This document shows positions 24,886 through 37,066 of a stretch of DNA of 64,000 nt, in pieces. The translations under genes and the position numbers were made by a program. Under the pieces are notes generated by a model. It made no database searches. It had not been told where the DNA came from and saw nothing but the letters and a program-made list of their open reading frames with translations. The stretch's first letter is position 1, and each line of letters begins with the position of its first letter. Location: contig OY821521.1 of the NCBI GenBank assembly GCA_963682025.1, forward strand, positions 97,524,854-97,588,853, in the 5' to 3' direction. This DNA is from Cordilura impudica. Lineage: Eukaryota > Arthropoda > Insecta > Diptera > Scathophagidae.

Positions 24886-24959
24886 ACATCAAACAAAACA
24901 AATGTTTATGCATCGGAAATAAACAAAAAAGAAATGTAATTTATGTGTTATGCTGATTT

Positions 24960-25393
24960 CATTATACCCCATGTGCTGATATTTGTAGCTACCAAAAATA
25001 TTTGACCTGGACAGTCCGTGCATCTGTGTGTCCATGTTAACCTTGCAATCAAACTACAGATCGGAAATATATTTGGATGGAATTTAATAATAAGTTTTTA
25101 TCGACCATAGGATGAACCCTGTTGAAATTGGTAAAAATCGGTTCATGTTCAGACCTAGTCCCCATACAAATGACTCCTATGACATCGACTTAAATTATCA
25201 TAGTATCCAAATTATCAATTATATTGGTCAAATTGGGTTTGTATATGTTTTTTACATTCATTTATCAGTAATCCAAAAATAAACACTTTAGGAGAATTCT
25301 TATTGATAGCCCCCATATGAAGCTGATTCCAGATCTTCACTTAAATCTATCAAAAAACAAAAAATTTGCACAGATTTTTCTCGCAATTTGGTT
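24960..25393 (+). mobile_element. family A element, left part, interrupted by a LINE
   Basis: ATTATACCCCATGTGCTGAT, CACAGATCTT-type family A body, breaking off in CGCAATTTGGTTTAT. The matching continuation (TTTTTGCATTACCAAATATA, GTCAGGATCGGTCCATT) is at 27388-27424, so the LINE between them is a later insertion. Confidence 0.8.
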
Positions 25394-27383
25394 TATTTAT
25401 TTTATTTTATTTATTTATTGGAACTGCTCCATACACAAAACTAAAAGTCTTCTATTGCAGTACGGAACTGATTGTATTTAAAATTATAAAATCTAATAAA
25501 TTAATAACTTAATAACTAATTACAAATTTTCTTTATATAAAATGCAAATAACAATAAGATTAAAATTAAGGAATAAAGTTGAAATATTTGAAATTTAATT
25601 TAATCAAATGTATTATAATATCAAATAATATTTAATGTTTTAAATTGTTATGCCGAAAACAGTTTAAAAATATTTTCTTTAAATTTTCGTGCGTTACTTA
25701 AAAGCTGTGGTATAGAATTCCAGATAGATACTGCGAAGATGTAGAAATGCCACTCCGATATTAAACTTTTATATCTAATTGATCTAATTCTTTTTCCCCT
25801 GCTTATATCTGAAATATAAAGTCTGTCGTACAGATGATCCGGTTTGTGGGTATACACTATTTTATGCAAAAAAGCTAAAACTCTTATATTTAAAAGATTA
25901 TCTAAAGAAACGCTATATAGCTGCGATGAAAACAAAGATACACTAGAACGTCTATTAAGTCCGTACACATATCTGATTATGTTGTTAAATGCAACGTTCA
26001 ATTTCCATTTACTAATTGTATCACATTTCGCAAATAGCTCACAACCATACAGTAAAACAAGCATCAGATAAGTTTTGGCAAGTAGGATTCTTATTTTCAT
26101 AGGAGTACAATGCTGGGTTTGCCACAGTGTTCTAGTCATAGAGAAAGTACGACCGCAGGCATAGTTAATGTGGTTCGACCACGTAAGAGTGTCATTAAAA
26201 AATATACCTAGATTCTTAGCAGATTCAACGATTTCAATTTTCTGATTATTTATAATTATATTAAGTGTAATATTTAGTTTGGAAAGTCGCTTTTGAATTA
26301 CAATGCATTTAGATTTTTTCGGATTTATCTCTAATCCATTTGCCGTTGCCCATGTATAAATACGATGGATTTGCTGATTGATATAGATAATACACTGGTC
26401 GATTAGGGCATTACTACAGCTGGTATAAAGTTGAACGTCATCCGCGTACATTCTTACATTACAATTTGTTAAAATGCCTGGGAGGTCATTTGAGTAGAAT
26501 GAGAATAAAAGTGGCCCAACAATGGACCCCTGAGGTACGCCCCTTGCTACAGGCAGTGTGATTGAATTTTGGATTCTAGTTTTAACATACTGATACCTGC
26601 CACGTAAGTATGTTGAGTAGCGGTCGAAGAAAAATTAAAAAAGTTTTAAGTTTGTAACAAAGAATGTTATGATCCACGGTATCAAACGCTTTTAATGATC
26701 TAAAAGTATTAAAAATGTAGTCTTGCCATCACCAAGTTTCTCCATAATCTCCTCTGTAATATCAACTAAGGCTGTTAGGCAGCTGTGTTTCCTTCTGAAC
26801 CCAGATTGACGATCTGTTAGCAAGTTATTGTCATCCAAGAAACTAGTCATTTGTTTATGCATAATACGCTCGAATACTTTAGAGACAAATGGAAGAATAG
26901 CTATAATCGGAACCAGCTTTGGGTATTGGAATGATTTTAGCTATTTTCCAATTCGATGGGAAGTGGCTTGAAGTTAATATTTTGTTAAAGATAGTAGCTG
27001 AAAGAAACTTAGGATTAATACCGTCCACTCCTATAGAGTTCGATTTTATAGATAATAAACTAGATAAAAGGTCACATTGGTCTACTGCAGCAAAAGAAAA
27101 AAAAGATTCAGCATCGTTATTCGAGTGACTATTGATATAATAATCTTTATCTGCTTGAACCATAAGAACACTTAAAAACTTTGTATTGATTGTATCTGCA
27201 TCAACCGCACATGGTTCTCTATGCGTAGATTTACCGATACCAACTTCGCGTATCGTTTGCCATGTTCTTTTGGAGCCAATGCCATACGAAAATTTTTCAG
27301 CATAAAAATCGGATTTGGCCTTTTTAATCATTTTATTTGTGTTTCTCTTAGCAGTCAGATAATCATCATGTAATGTTATGTGC
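25394..27383 (-). mobile_element. non-LTR retrotransposon (Jockey-type ORF2), 5'-truncated
   Basis: The minus strand encodes most of a reverse transcriptase in several frames. 27385-26879 reads KKAKSDFYAEKFSYG ... GVDGINPKFL ... FPSNWKIAKIIPIPKAG. Then come a KVFERIMHKQMTSFLDDNNL block and GVPQGSIVGPLLFS. 26451-25648 starts MYADDVQLYTS, where YADD holds two catalytic aspartates, and runs through the thumb and C-terminal region (ANGLEINPKKSKCIV) to FKENIFKLFSA. A TTTATTTATTTTATTTT run at the left is the A-rich 3' tail. The endonuclease domain is missing (5' truncation), and RT is split by frameshifts. Jockey, I or a related clade is likely; I did not resolve which. Confidence 0.85.
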
Positions 27384-27424
27384 ATGTTTTTGCATTACCA
27401 AATATAGTCAGGATCGGTCCATTA
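27384..27424 (+). mobile_element. family A element, continuation right of the LINE
   Basis: TTTTTGCATTACCAAATATA then GTCAGGATCGGTCCATT, the part of family A that should follow 25393. The remainder of the element is gone. Confidence 0.7.
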
Positions 27425-27529
27425 TTAATTGCGTTCAGTTATAGAAGCACGAAAATTTTTGTTAATCAATTTAAACACCATTTTTAAAAATCTAACCATT
27501 TTAATCTAGCCTTTTTTTCATTTAGTGTT

Positions 27530-27615
27530 GACAACCTTGGTCACAATACTTTGTTTAGAACATGGATGGAGGGTATCAAGGATTCAGCTAAGCCGAATTT
27601 AATGTTCTTGTTTGT
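27530..27615 (+). mobile_element. family B hairpin-end fragment
   Basis: GTGTTGACAACCTTGGTCAC, GGAGGGTATCAAGGATTCAG, CTAAGCCGAATTTAATGTTC. Same block as at 17008. Confidence 0.55.
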
Positions 27616-29144
27616 TATTTTTGTAAATTTTAAAATATTGATCACACAGTGCCGATTGTGACTTCTGCTTTTTTTTTGTTACTTTGTGTGATCGGAAAAC
27701 GAAGACCAAATTCAATCGTCGTATTTTTCTAATTCTCCAAGAATTTTACAACAATTCAGCATTAATTGAAAGACCCAAACATAAAATTTTATCAGTTAAT
27801 GTTCCTTTATCTCACTAAAATAGATAACGTATCTGAAAACGATATGTTGTTTGTACCAAAAGCAGCAATTACAGTCGAAAAGCCTTTTTGTTTCAAAAAA
27901 GACCGAAGATACATCGAAACTGACCACCATAAATTTAGTATTTTTTCATATGCGAGTATTTTGAATGAATTATTTTTTGAGATATGTATAGTTTTATGAA
28001 CAATTGATTTAGTTTTATTATTTTTATTAAATACAATGAAAAAATTTAACAAAAAATAAAAATAAATAATAACTACTCTTAAAAAACTTTCTCTTTTTAT
28101 CTTTAATGATCATTAGGACATGTATGGCCAATATCACGATTCTTTAGAAAATGCAATAAACCAATTTTGAAAGTCTTTATACTTCTAAAATTGGGAAGGA
28201 TTGGTCCATGACACACAAAATTTTGATGTCGTAGGTTCAACTACATACCAGAAAACGTTTTTTAGAAATGATGAAAAGAGCTGTTTTTTTTTTACTTCGA
28301 GACTACATTGGTCTAACTAGGAAGTATAGCTTAATAGCTAAAACCTTCCTCTAGTGATAAAAAGTAGTGTGGAAGAAATAAGTTGGAAAACATGTTAAAT
28401 ATAACAAAAAATACAAATGGCCGTCGAATGGTTAACTATATTTTATAAAACTTTAATGCTTTAAAATTTTGAAGTTCTTTAAATATAACAAGAACACCAA
28501 ATAAAAAACTATGATTCCATTTGGTCTCTCGTTCAGGCATATATCACCCGATTAGTGACTAATATAATTAGAATAGATTCGATTCGATTTTTCATGTATA
28601 ACGAAAAAAAAAAATTTTAAGCGGTGTTTAAATATTAGTGGAACAAAACTTAAAATTTTTATTAACACTTAAATAAAAATATTCAGTAGGATGAAGTTTT
28701 AAAGAAAACATAATGATTATTTCAAAGGTCAATGAAGGATAATGTTTGGAAAGGACATTATTCCCATCTTTTTTTCCTAACCTAATAAAATAAAAATAAT
28801 TATAAAAGTGTCAAGATTCTCCTCTTTCATTACTCGTGCGACGATTGTAAAAATTGAAGTAAATTTTTTTGCAAAATGTATTCCTTTATAATCATTTTAA
28901 AAGGAAATAATATGAATTGTCGAACAGTGTAATATGCTACTTTTGTCTTTGACAACTTAAATTGTTATTTGCACTGCATCTTACTAATTGTAGTTGTTGT
29001 GTGTTTATGTTGTAATTTTTATTATTTCCAATGCACGAAAATTTTGATCAACTTTTGCGTGGTTTCAAAATGTAGTTTGTATTGATATTATGGTAATTAT
29101 TTTAAAAATGCATGTGACTGTCTAAAATGCATGAAATTTAATGT
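27616..29144. other. AT-rich sequence, nothing recognised
   Basis: Includes overlapping open frames at 27766-28052 on both strands with no family resemblance; these look like chance frames. Confidence 0.4.
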
Positions 29145-29440
29145 GCATAAATGTAAATTCTGGAAGTAATGTACTATTTATAACAAATGTAAATAATATA
29201 TTTGAAAAGTAAACTATACTACTAAAATAATTACAACAAATACACTGAATTTTCAGCATTTTTTAGAGGTGTCTCCATATTTTAGATCATATATTGGCAC
29301 AGCGATATCCGATTTACCCCATTTTTAATACCAACCTGCCTAAAGTAATGAAAGACAATATTGTTCTAACCTTATCCAGTTAAATTGTTAATTTTGTGAA
29401 TAATAAGGAATTTAGTAAAGCATCCGGTTAATGTTAGAGG
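29145..29440 (-). mobile_element. family B internal fragment
   Basis: GAGGTGTCTCCATATTTTAG and GGCACAGCGATATCCGATTT match the interior of the B copy at 16461-16970. Both ends are missing. Confidence 0.55.
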
Positions 29441-29478
29441 TAAACAGAAGACTTACGAAACGAACTTCAAAAATATAT

Positions 29479-29636
29479 TTATACACTATACCACTATGTG
29501 CTCAATGCCACTCAAATTTGGTTTATGCTTATTTTCTATATCAAATTAGTTGGACCTAAGAGATAGGGTCTATAAATGCATTGTATAGGGTATCTTATAG
29601 TCGGGCTACACCGACTATAATTTTATATATTTTTTT
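29479..29636 (+). mobile_element. family A deletion derivative (about 150 bp)
   Basis: The outer end TATACACTATACCACTATGT joins directly to CACTCAAATTTGGTTTATGC and continues to a mutated palindrome (TAGTCGGGCTACACCGACTA). About 600 bp of the middle is missing, giving a two-ended mini-element. Confidence 0.75.
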
Positions 29637-29834
29637 TTTATTTTTTTGTGCGATCATCTCGATTGTGATGCTTAAGATGCTGATTTCCAAGTACAGGTAT
29701 TAAATGGATATGCATATTATCTCTTTAATTTTATGAAATTAAATTTTTTTTTACTTGAATGTGCATCCCTAAAATTGGACAACACTGTATTATGATCGCA
29801 TGATTCATGATTTTATATGTATGTATTTATGTAC

Positions 29835-30065
29835 GTTTTTTGGCCTGATCTTGCATCACTTATTAGAGTAAATCGACTGTTAAGTGGCATCACGAAAATA
29901 ATATCAATTTTGTAATACGAGATGCGAATCGACCAGCACTAAGGCCCATTGAAAGTTATTTTGTCCTTAAAAACATTATAGCAAGACCATTTTTTTCGTA
30001 AATGGCATGTGTCCAATACTGAGAGCACTTTAAAAGCCTTTATGAGAGGTATTCATAAAACTTAA
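29835..30065 (+). mobile_element. Tc1/mariner-superfamily transposase remnant
   Basis: Plus-strand frames give FWPDLASLIRVN, then, shifted, KWHHENNINFVIRDANRPAL and RPIESYFVL. WPDLA..HY, NNINFV.RDAN and RPIE.YW are the last catalytic section of one insect Tc1/mariner group. Very short and frameshifted. Confidence 0.6.
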
Positions 30066-30371
30066 AATTGTTTTCTTTGTAAACTTAATTCAATATTTTT
30101 GAATCTATAATATTAATAGGCTAGGCGATTTTTTGTGACCGATGTTTTGTTCTACCGTTTTATCCTGATTTTGAGCAAAACGTATATTATTCGAAAGTTA
30201 TTTCTTTTTGTCCGATTTGCAGATTTACAGATTTTAAAATTTTTTTCCTTATTTTGAATAAATTGCATTTAAAGTTGCTACTAACACATACACAAATTAT
30301 ACAATGCTTTGTGTGTGTTTATTAAATTTGTTAATGTGTTTGTAATAAAAATGAGTTTGTTTTTTGTGTTG

Positions 30372-30483
30372 ATTTGTGAATTGGCTATAATTGATTAGCA
30401 TACCTTTAGGGTCTTTATTTAATGAAAAAATAAAATTTCCTAGAATTTACACTTGAATTTCGAGGGCTGGAATCTGCTAGTAT
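30372..30483 (-). repeat. family H repeat, inverted
   Basis: GTGAATTGGCTATAATTGAT, TAGCATACCTTTAGGGTC, then TTTCGAGGGCTGGAATCTGC, the reverse of the 18908 copy. Confidence 0.55.
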
Positions 30484-30499
30484 AAATTAATGTTTTCTT

Positions 30500-30800
30500 A
30501 TCAGCAAATGATATTTCCTGAATTACAATTTCTTTTTAATTTCTGTTGATTTTTTAAATGTAAATAAATTTGTTGTTTTTGAATATTAATTTGTGTTTAA
30601 GGAATAAAATTTATATTTTCAAAAATTTAATTGGTGTTTTCTAAATTTTAAATTATTGTTTCCTACGTCTAAATATGATTTGCTAAATTTCATTTGCTAT
30701 TTTGAAAATTTTAATTGATATTTTCGGAACCACAATTGATATCTGAATTCCATTTTTAGAATTGATATTTTTTAATATCAAATGGAAATTTTTGAATTTT
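30500..30800. repeat. degenerate short-period repeat
   Basis: Words such as TTAATTGATATTTTC, ACAATTGATATCTGAATTCC and TTTCTAAATTTTAAATT recur every 20-24 bp. The pattern resembles the 21-bp minisatellite at 43.0 kb in decayed form. The period was estimated by eye. Confidence 0.35.
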
Positions 30801-31433
30801 AATTTAATTACATTTGCAAAAGGTGAAATTTTTTATTCTTGTGAATATTAATGATATAGTAATTGTAAGAGATTTTTAAAAATTATATGTCATCGCAATC
30901 AATTATTTTATAAGTAAAGCAGTATTATAATTTTATAGATGGATGTAGAACTGTTTTTAAGTAAAAAAAAAAAAAAAACTCGTTGATACTTCTTAACTTG
31001 AACCTGTGTACACTTTTAATATTTGTTGTCATAAAATAGTTTTTGATATCTAATTGAAAATATTGACAGTCACGTTAAAATAAAAATAATTATTTCAAAA
31101 CTTGTAAAACTATATAAATCATAAAATCGAGTTAATATAAGTTAATATCTATTTATAACAAAAAATTGTGGTGTCATCTATTGTGGCTAGTCACACTCAG
31201 GGGCAAAATGAAGAGCAACTCTGTTTGTTAATAATAAAATGTATTTTCCCTAAAACAAAATATTGCAGAATTCTATATAAATAAAATAATATACATTTTT
31301 GTTTAAAATATGCATTTATTATGGATATACATATGTAGTATATAGGTATATTATCCGAAGTAGTGTCAATTTGTAACATTTTGCGATGTTATGTACAGTT
31401 TATTGATATAAATTTTATGCAACTTTGTTGTGT
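30801..31433. other. AT-rich sequence, nothing recognised
   Basis: Contains an A16 run near 30964. No element ends found. Confidence 0.4.
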
Positions 31434-31620
31434 TTTTTATACCCTCCACTCCAGTGTGCAGAGGGTATATATAAGTTTGTCATTCCGTTTGTAATAATTA
31501 GAAAAAAAAAATCTGGACCCCATAAAATATATACATTTATGATCCTTATAACAAGCGGAGTTGATATAGCGATGTCCGTCTGTCCGGCTGTCCGTCTGTG
31601 GAAATCACGATGACGGCTTC
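31434..31620 (+). mobile_element. family B outer-end copy
   Basis: TTTTTATACCCTCCACTCCA, GTGTGCAGAGGGTATATATA, GTCATTCCGTTTGTAATAAT, GGACCCCATAAAATATATAC and GATGTCCGTCTGTCCGGCTG. To the right (to about 31930) follows CGGGTAGCTAGGGTACTCGT-type sequence that may be its diverged interior. No hairpin end was found. Confidence 0.65.
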
Positions 31621-31930
31621 AATCGGGTAGCTAGGGTACTCGTTGGTATAAAAAATGATTCACTAACGTCCTGAGAAGTTTGCTGTTTAAAATTGTCCAA
31701 AGCGGTTGATCTGGTCCCGAAAATTGAACGAAGAAGTAAAAAAGTCCTGAGAAAATATGATTTGAATATGTGTTCTTGTCACGATAACGCCCTCAATATG
31801 ACAGCTAGGGCTCGTTTTTAGTGAGAATGATCTTCTAACATCATGAGAAGGTTTCTGTTTTTAAATCATGACAATAGGTTTCATAGGTGCCGAGAAATCA
31901 CTGAAAAGGTAAAAAAAATATGACGTTTTC

Positions 31931-32470
31931 CTATATTGTTTTCCTAAATTTTGTATTTTGTCATAGCTGTGCATGTTGTTTTTGTGGTCGTTGTGTTAAT
32001 AATATAAAAATTCATCAATATCAATATTTTTTGGTGTAATATTTAAGTTAATTAATTAATAAAAGAAACTATATAAAATCAATATCAATATTCTACGATT
32101 TTTATAATATCACAAAATGTTACAAATTGATACATACTACTATTGCCAATATCAAAATACTATAAATAATATTCATATATTCTGTATATGTATATCCATA
32201 ATAAGCGCATATTAAAATAAATCGGTATTTTATTATATTGATAAAAATTCTGAAATTTTTAAAGTCGCAAAAATAGTATGGTTTTAAGGGTTGTATTTTT
32301 AGTACATATATAAACTCTGCATACTTGCATTCAAAAGTAGTAGGTAAACCATTTACCCTGTAAAAAAATTGGTGTTTAAAAAAATACTATTTTTTGTCAG
32401 ATGTTAAAAAAAGGTATTAATTATAATAAATTTTTAAAATTTTGTATTTAATGTCGGGACGGAGGCAAAA
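31931..32470. other. AT-rich sequence, nothing recognised
   Basis: No family match noticed. Confidence 0.4.
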
Positions 32471-32752
32471 GCCATTCCCAAAAAACGACATTACCAAAAA
32501 TTTTTTGCGTGAGTTATCCATATTAAAAATAACCGCGGAGCTCAGCTCAATCAATGTGCAATGATCAAGCCTTGCCCTGGGGAATATGCATTCATGCTTT
32601 TCTTAACACAAACGCCATTCCCAACCGCCAAAAATTTTAGGCACGAGCTATTCACATTATGAATAGTCGCGGAGCTCAACTCAATCAAATTGCAATGATC
32701 AAGCTTCGCCCTGGGAAACATATATTCATGCTTTTCTTAGCACAAACCGAAC
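32471..32752 (+). repeat. two tandem units of about 143 bp
   Basis: GCCATTCCCAA begins at 32471 and again at 32614. Each unit then has CCAAAAATTTT, a CGCGGAGCTCA or similar block, CAATGATCAAGC, CGCCCTGG or TTGCCCTGG, and ATTCATGCTTTTCTTA. The units are more GC-rich than their surroundings. Origin unknown. Confidence 0.7.
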
Positions 32753-33513
32753 TTCTTATGGCACATTAAAAATAAACTAATTGAGAAGTACAATTCAGCA
32801 TTACGCTGTATTATAATACTATTTTCTTTTTTTTACTGGTAGCTATTAACCAAAGTGATCGTATCATTGTGAACAAAATAGAATTGAAACTGTGTGCAGA
32901 TTTGTTTTACTTAAAAAACCTGTTTCTACAGATAGTGAATAAAATCCCAGTAAGCATTTTATGTAATAAATGATGATGTGAGTCTATTTTGACTCATCTG
33001 TTGTGATGATGTTGCACACATCTTCATTTATCTTTATTAATTTCATTTATTCATCTTTATTTGTTTATATGTTTTTGTTTATTTTAGTTTACTGTATGCA
33101 CATGCACATATTTATTTGTATTTATTTGTTTACATTTATTTATTTTTTTGCATATCTTTTCTTTTCATTCAACGCATACCACAAATTATGTAATTAAATA
33201 TCACTGGAATGCAAAGTGACAAATTTGTGAAAATTCAAATTGTGTCAATAACCCATGACAAATAGGAATGTCACTCAAATTTTGAGGGGAAAAATTTAAA
33301 TTGATTATTGAACGTTTTCTGATTGGCTATTGAGCCCAACGTTCAAAAATCAATGAATTTGTAATATGCGAATGTAAAGAAAAGAGAAGACTATTATTTA
33401 AATTAAGTAAAAATATTAAATTATAATGATATAAAAGACCAGCATTGTTAAATAAATAATCAATTATAATTCTGATTCGAAAGGGTTATAATTAAAACCA
33501 AACAGAGATTTTC
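32753..33513. other. AT-rich and T-rich sequence, nothing recognised
   Basis: 33003-33197 is a T-rich stretch of TTTATTTGTTTA-like words; the frame it opens is low complexity, not a gene. Confidence 0.45.
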
Positions 33514-34280
33514 CTTTTTATACCCTATACCACTATGTGGTTTGGGTATAATGACTTTGTGCTGCTGTTTGTAACAACCAAAAATATTTGACCTAGACCC
33601 ATCTTTAATTATACCGATCGAATCAGAATCACTTTCTGAGTTGATTTAACAATGTCCGTCCGTCCGTCCGTCCGTCTGTAATCAAACTGCAGGTCGCAAA
33701 TATGAATATATTTTGACGAAATTTGGTATATGAGCTTTTATCGGCCATGGGATGAACGCTATTGAAATTGGTGAGAATCGGTCCATGTTCAGACCTAGCC
33801 CCCATACAAATTACCCCTATGAAATGGACATAAATTGTCATAAGATCCAAATTGTCATATAGATCCTACTCAAATTGGGTTTATATGCGTTCATTACATC
33901 CATTAATGAGTAGTCCAAAAATGATCCCTTTGGCCCCATATAGAGCTGCTTCCCGATCTTCACTTAAATCTATTAAAAAACAAAAATATTGCACTGATTC
34001 TTCTCAAATTTTGTTTGTATATATTTTTGCAAAATACAAGAGACTTTACCAAACATGATCAGGATCGGTCCATTTTTGGACCTAGTCCCCATATAGATAT
34101 AGCATCCGATATGAACTTTTTCATATCTGCAGCCAAAAAAAATAATAAAAATCCCACTCAAATTTGGTTTTCGCTTATTTTCTATGTCCAGTTAGTTGGG
34201 CCTAAGAGACAGGGTTTCTAAACGCATGGTATAGGGTATCGTATAGTCGGTCTAGACCGACTATAATTTTCTTACTTGTT
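33514..34280 (+). mobile_element. family A element, full length
   Basis: TTTTTATACCCTATACCACT, five GTCC units at 33654-33673, perfect palindrome at 34242-34265, ATTTTCTTACTTGTT end. A CTGTCCATG-type segment between the array and AATCAAACTGC is deleted. Confidence 0.9.
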
Positions 34281-34501
34281 GTGATTGTATTGTGAATTAG
34301 TAATTTACCCCCCTGCGCGTATAGATGTTTACACATTAAAAAACAATTTACCATGAAAATCGGATAAAAAATTACTTCCGAATCGAGTATACAGTTGCGA
34401 AAAAGTTGGTTTGAAGAAAAACGTGTTTATAGTTTATGTTTAAGAAAAATTGGCGCAATGACTGGTTTCGATGATCTGTAATTTTAGCACCTTTTATGTT
34501 G

Positions 34502-35304
34502 TTTTTATACCCTATACCACTATGTGATTTGGGTATAATGACTTTGTGCTGCTGTTTGTAACTACCAAAAATATTTGACCTAGACCCTTTTATTATACCG
34601 ATCAGCTCAGAATCAATTTCTGAGTCGTTTTAGCGATGTCCGTCCGTCCGTCCGTCCGTCCGTCTGTGTGTCCATGTAAATCTTGTAATCAAACTACATA
34701 TCGCAAATATGAATATATTTTGTTGAAATTTGGTATATAAGCTTTTATCGGCCATAGGATGAACGCTGTTGAAATTGGTGAAAATCGGTCCATGTTCAGA
34801 CCTAGTCCCCATACAAATGACCCCCATGAAATTGACATAAATTGCCATAAGATCCAAACTATCACATAGATCTTAGTCAAATGGGGTTTGTATGTGTTAA
34901 TTGTATCCTTTAATCAGTAGTCCAAAAAAATCCCTATAGGACAATTCTTAGTCATAGGCCCCATATAGAGCTGCTTCCCGATCTTCAGTTAAATCTATCA
35001 AAAAACAAAAATATTGCACAGATTTTTCTCAAATTTGGTTTGTGTATATTCTTTGAAACTAAAAGTGACTCCACCAAATATGGTCAGGATCGGTCCATTC
35101 TTTGACCTAGTCCCCATATAAATATAGCACTCGATATGAACTTTTTCATATCTGCAGCCAAAAAAATTAATAACAATGGCACTCAAATTTGGTTTATGCT
35201 TATTTTTTTGTATCCAATTAGTTGGACCGAAGAGATAGGGTCTCTAAGCTATGGTATAGGGTATCGTATAGTCGGTCTAGACCGACTATAGTTTCTTACT
35301 TGTT
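34502..35304 (+). mobile_element. family A element, full length
   Basis: TTTTTATACCCTATACCACT, six GTCC units at 34638-34661, perfect palindrome at 35267-35290, TTTCTTACTTGTT end. Same orientation as the copy 220 bp to its left. Confidence 0.9.
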
Positions 35305-37066
35305 TTTTACTGGCATATTCTACCAAAGGGTTTAAACATTGTTAAACATTAAAAAAGTGCATCTAGCGTGCACGCGGGAACTGCTTTGAGGAAAGCACTT
35401 GACAAAATTCCTCCTGAGATTGGTCCGGTTCTCACCCAATCTTAGTGTCCTTTTATACACCATACATACACTATATTCAATTTAAATGCCACTATGTACG
35501 TAGATTGCTACAAGGCATACATTATATAACGGTCCAGCGATTCTTATATTATTTGGTGATCCTAGCTGGCGTCCCACCTACACTATATGGCGACACCCCC
35601 CCTCTTACACTATACTGTGCTATTAAAACAGTCATAAATGCGCTCTTTTGCTGATCACAAAATATACTTTTGTCGGGAGAATATATTACTTTACCCGCGA
35701 ATCCTCCTAAGAGTCCTTTTTATCCGCTTCTCTGATCAGTTTCGACTCATTTTTGAGTCGTGTTTAATGTCATTTTTCTATAAATCAATTTTTAAGCGTA
35801 AGCAAAAATCATTTTCTAGTCTTTTTCTAATAAAGCATGTGATTATAAGTTTTTAATCATCAAAAGCGTTCGAAGAAGAACAGTAAAGTGATTTTTGTTA
35901 AAACAATCTTCGAAATGATGACTGGGATATCGTATATTTTTGTTAACACACACACATACGCATAGCGGCACCAGTAAACCGAACTCTAATCGGCTTCTTA
36001 TATGTGTACATCCGAACAAAAACGAAAATACTCACCAAAGAGTAAAGTAAGCAACAATTTCATTCAGTCTTATGAAAGCTTTTGAACAAAGCAAGTTTAT
36101 GTCGCGTTGTCTTGTGAAATTTTTACATTGTTTTTTAATAGGTACTAGTGATGCCAGGAGATTTTTTCAGAAATCTCTACGCTTATGAAAAAAATTTCCT
36201 TTTTTCCCTACACTAATTTTTTCAAAATTTATTTTTAATTTGTACATTTTCAATTGCAATTATGCAAAAATAACATAAAAACGAAGAAAAAAATATAAAA
36301 AATAAGATAAGAATATCATGAGAATAACATAAGAATAATATAAAAAACTAACAGATATTATAAAAAAATTATTTTTACAATTCTAAATTATTCATCTTTT
36401 TGATGTGGCTAGATGTGCATTTAAAATTTACACAATTAATTAAAATAGCTTGCAAATGAGATGTTATAACTCAAACAGAATATTTGTTCTTGGTTTTAAA
36501 AGATTTTTTATAACAGTGGTTATTAGCATGTATACTTAGATCTGATTTATCGCATTTTAATATTTTTTTTCACAAGCCTTGCATCTGCATTTATAGTCGT
36601 CACCTTTGACCTGTTCCAGCTATCCATTAGCTTCTCGTTTCTCATATAACTGAAGCAAAATCTTTATTTTCTGTATTTCTTTGAAGTGTTTTCAGCATCA
36701 TCGATAAACGAATTGGACATTTTTCTAAAATTAATTATGTTCAAATTTATAATATTTTAATGTAATGCACAAAAAAGTGTTTTATACTTGTCATTGTTAT
36801 TAAAGAAGCCACATATTTACTTCCTTCATATTATAGAGTTATTACCAGACTTAAAAAAGACTTTAAAGTTTAAAATAGACAAAAATTATGCGATATTTAA
36901 CAAATACATTCAAAATAGGTTTGACTGAAATTTTTGGCAGTTTTAGTTTTGCCTTCTATCAGTAAAATGTTCAGATCTTAACTAAAAAAAAAACAATTTG
37001 TTAAATATTTTCATCTTAATTATCTTAATTAATTTAAAGACACAAAGATAGATTTAATACAATAAA
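35305..37066. other. mostly unrecognised sequence
   Basis: 35380-36130 is somewhat more GC-rich (GGCGTCCCACCTACACTATA, CATAGCGGCACCAGTAAACC) and could be an old LTR or other element, but no repeat partner was found. 36540-36680 on the minus strand gives GDDYKCRCKACEKKY, reminiscent of a BED zinc finger of a hAT transposase; weak. Confidence 0.3.

Noticed and set aside
33003..33197. 64-codon plus-strand frame rich in Phe, Ile and Tyr
   Set aside because: Low-complexity T-rich DNA gives a hydrophobic chance frame; no homology.
35380..36130. Possible LTR-like GC-richer segment
   Set aside because: No paired direct repeat, primer-binding site or gag/pol frame was found.
36540..36680. BED zinc-finger-like CRCKACEKKY on the minus strand
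   Set aside because: Too short and isolated to support a hAT transposase call.
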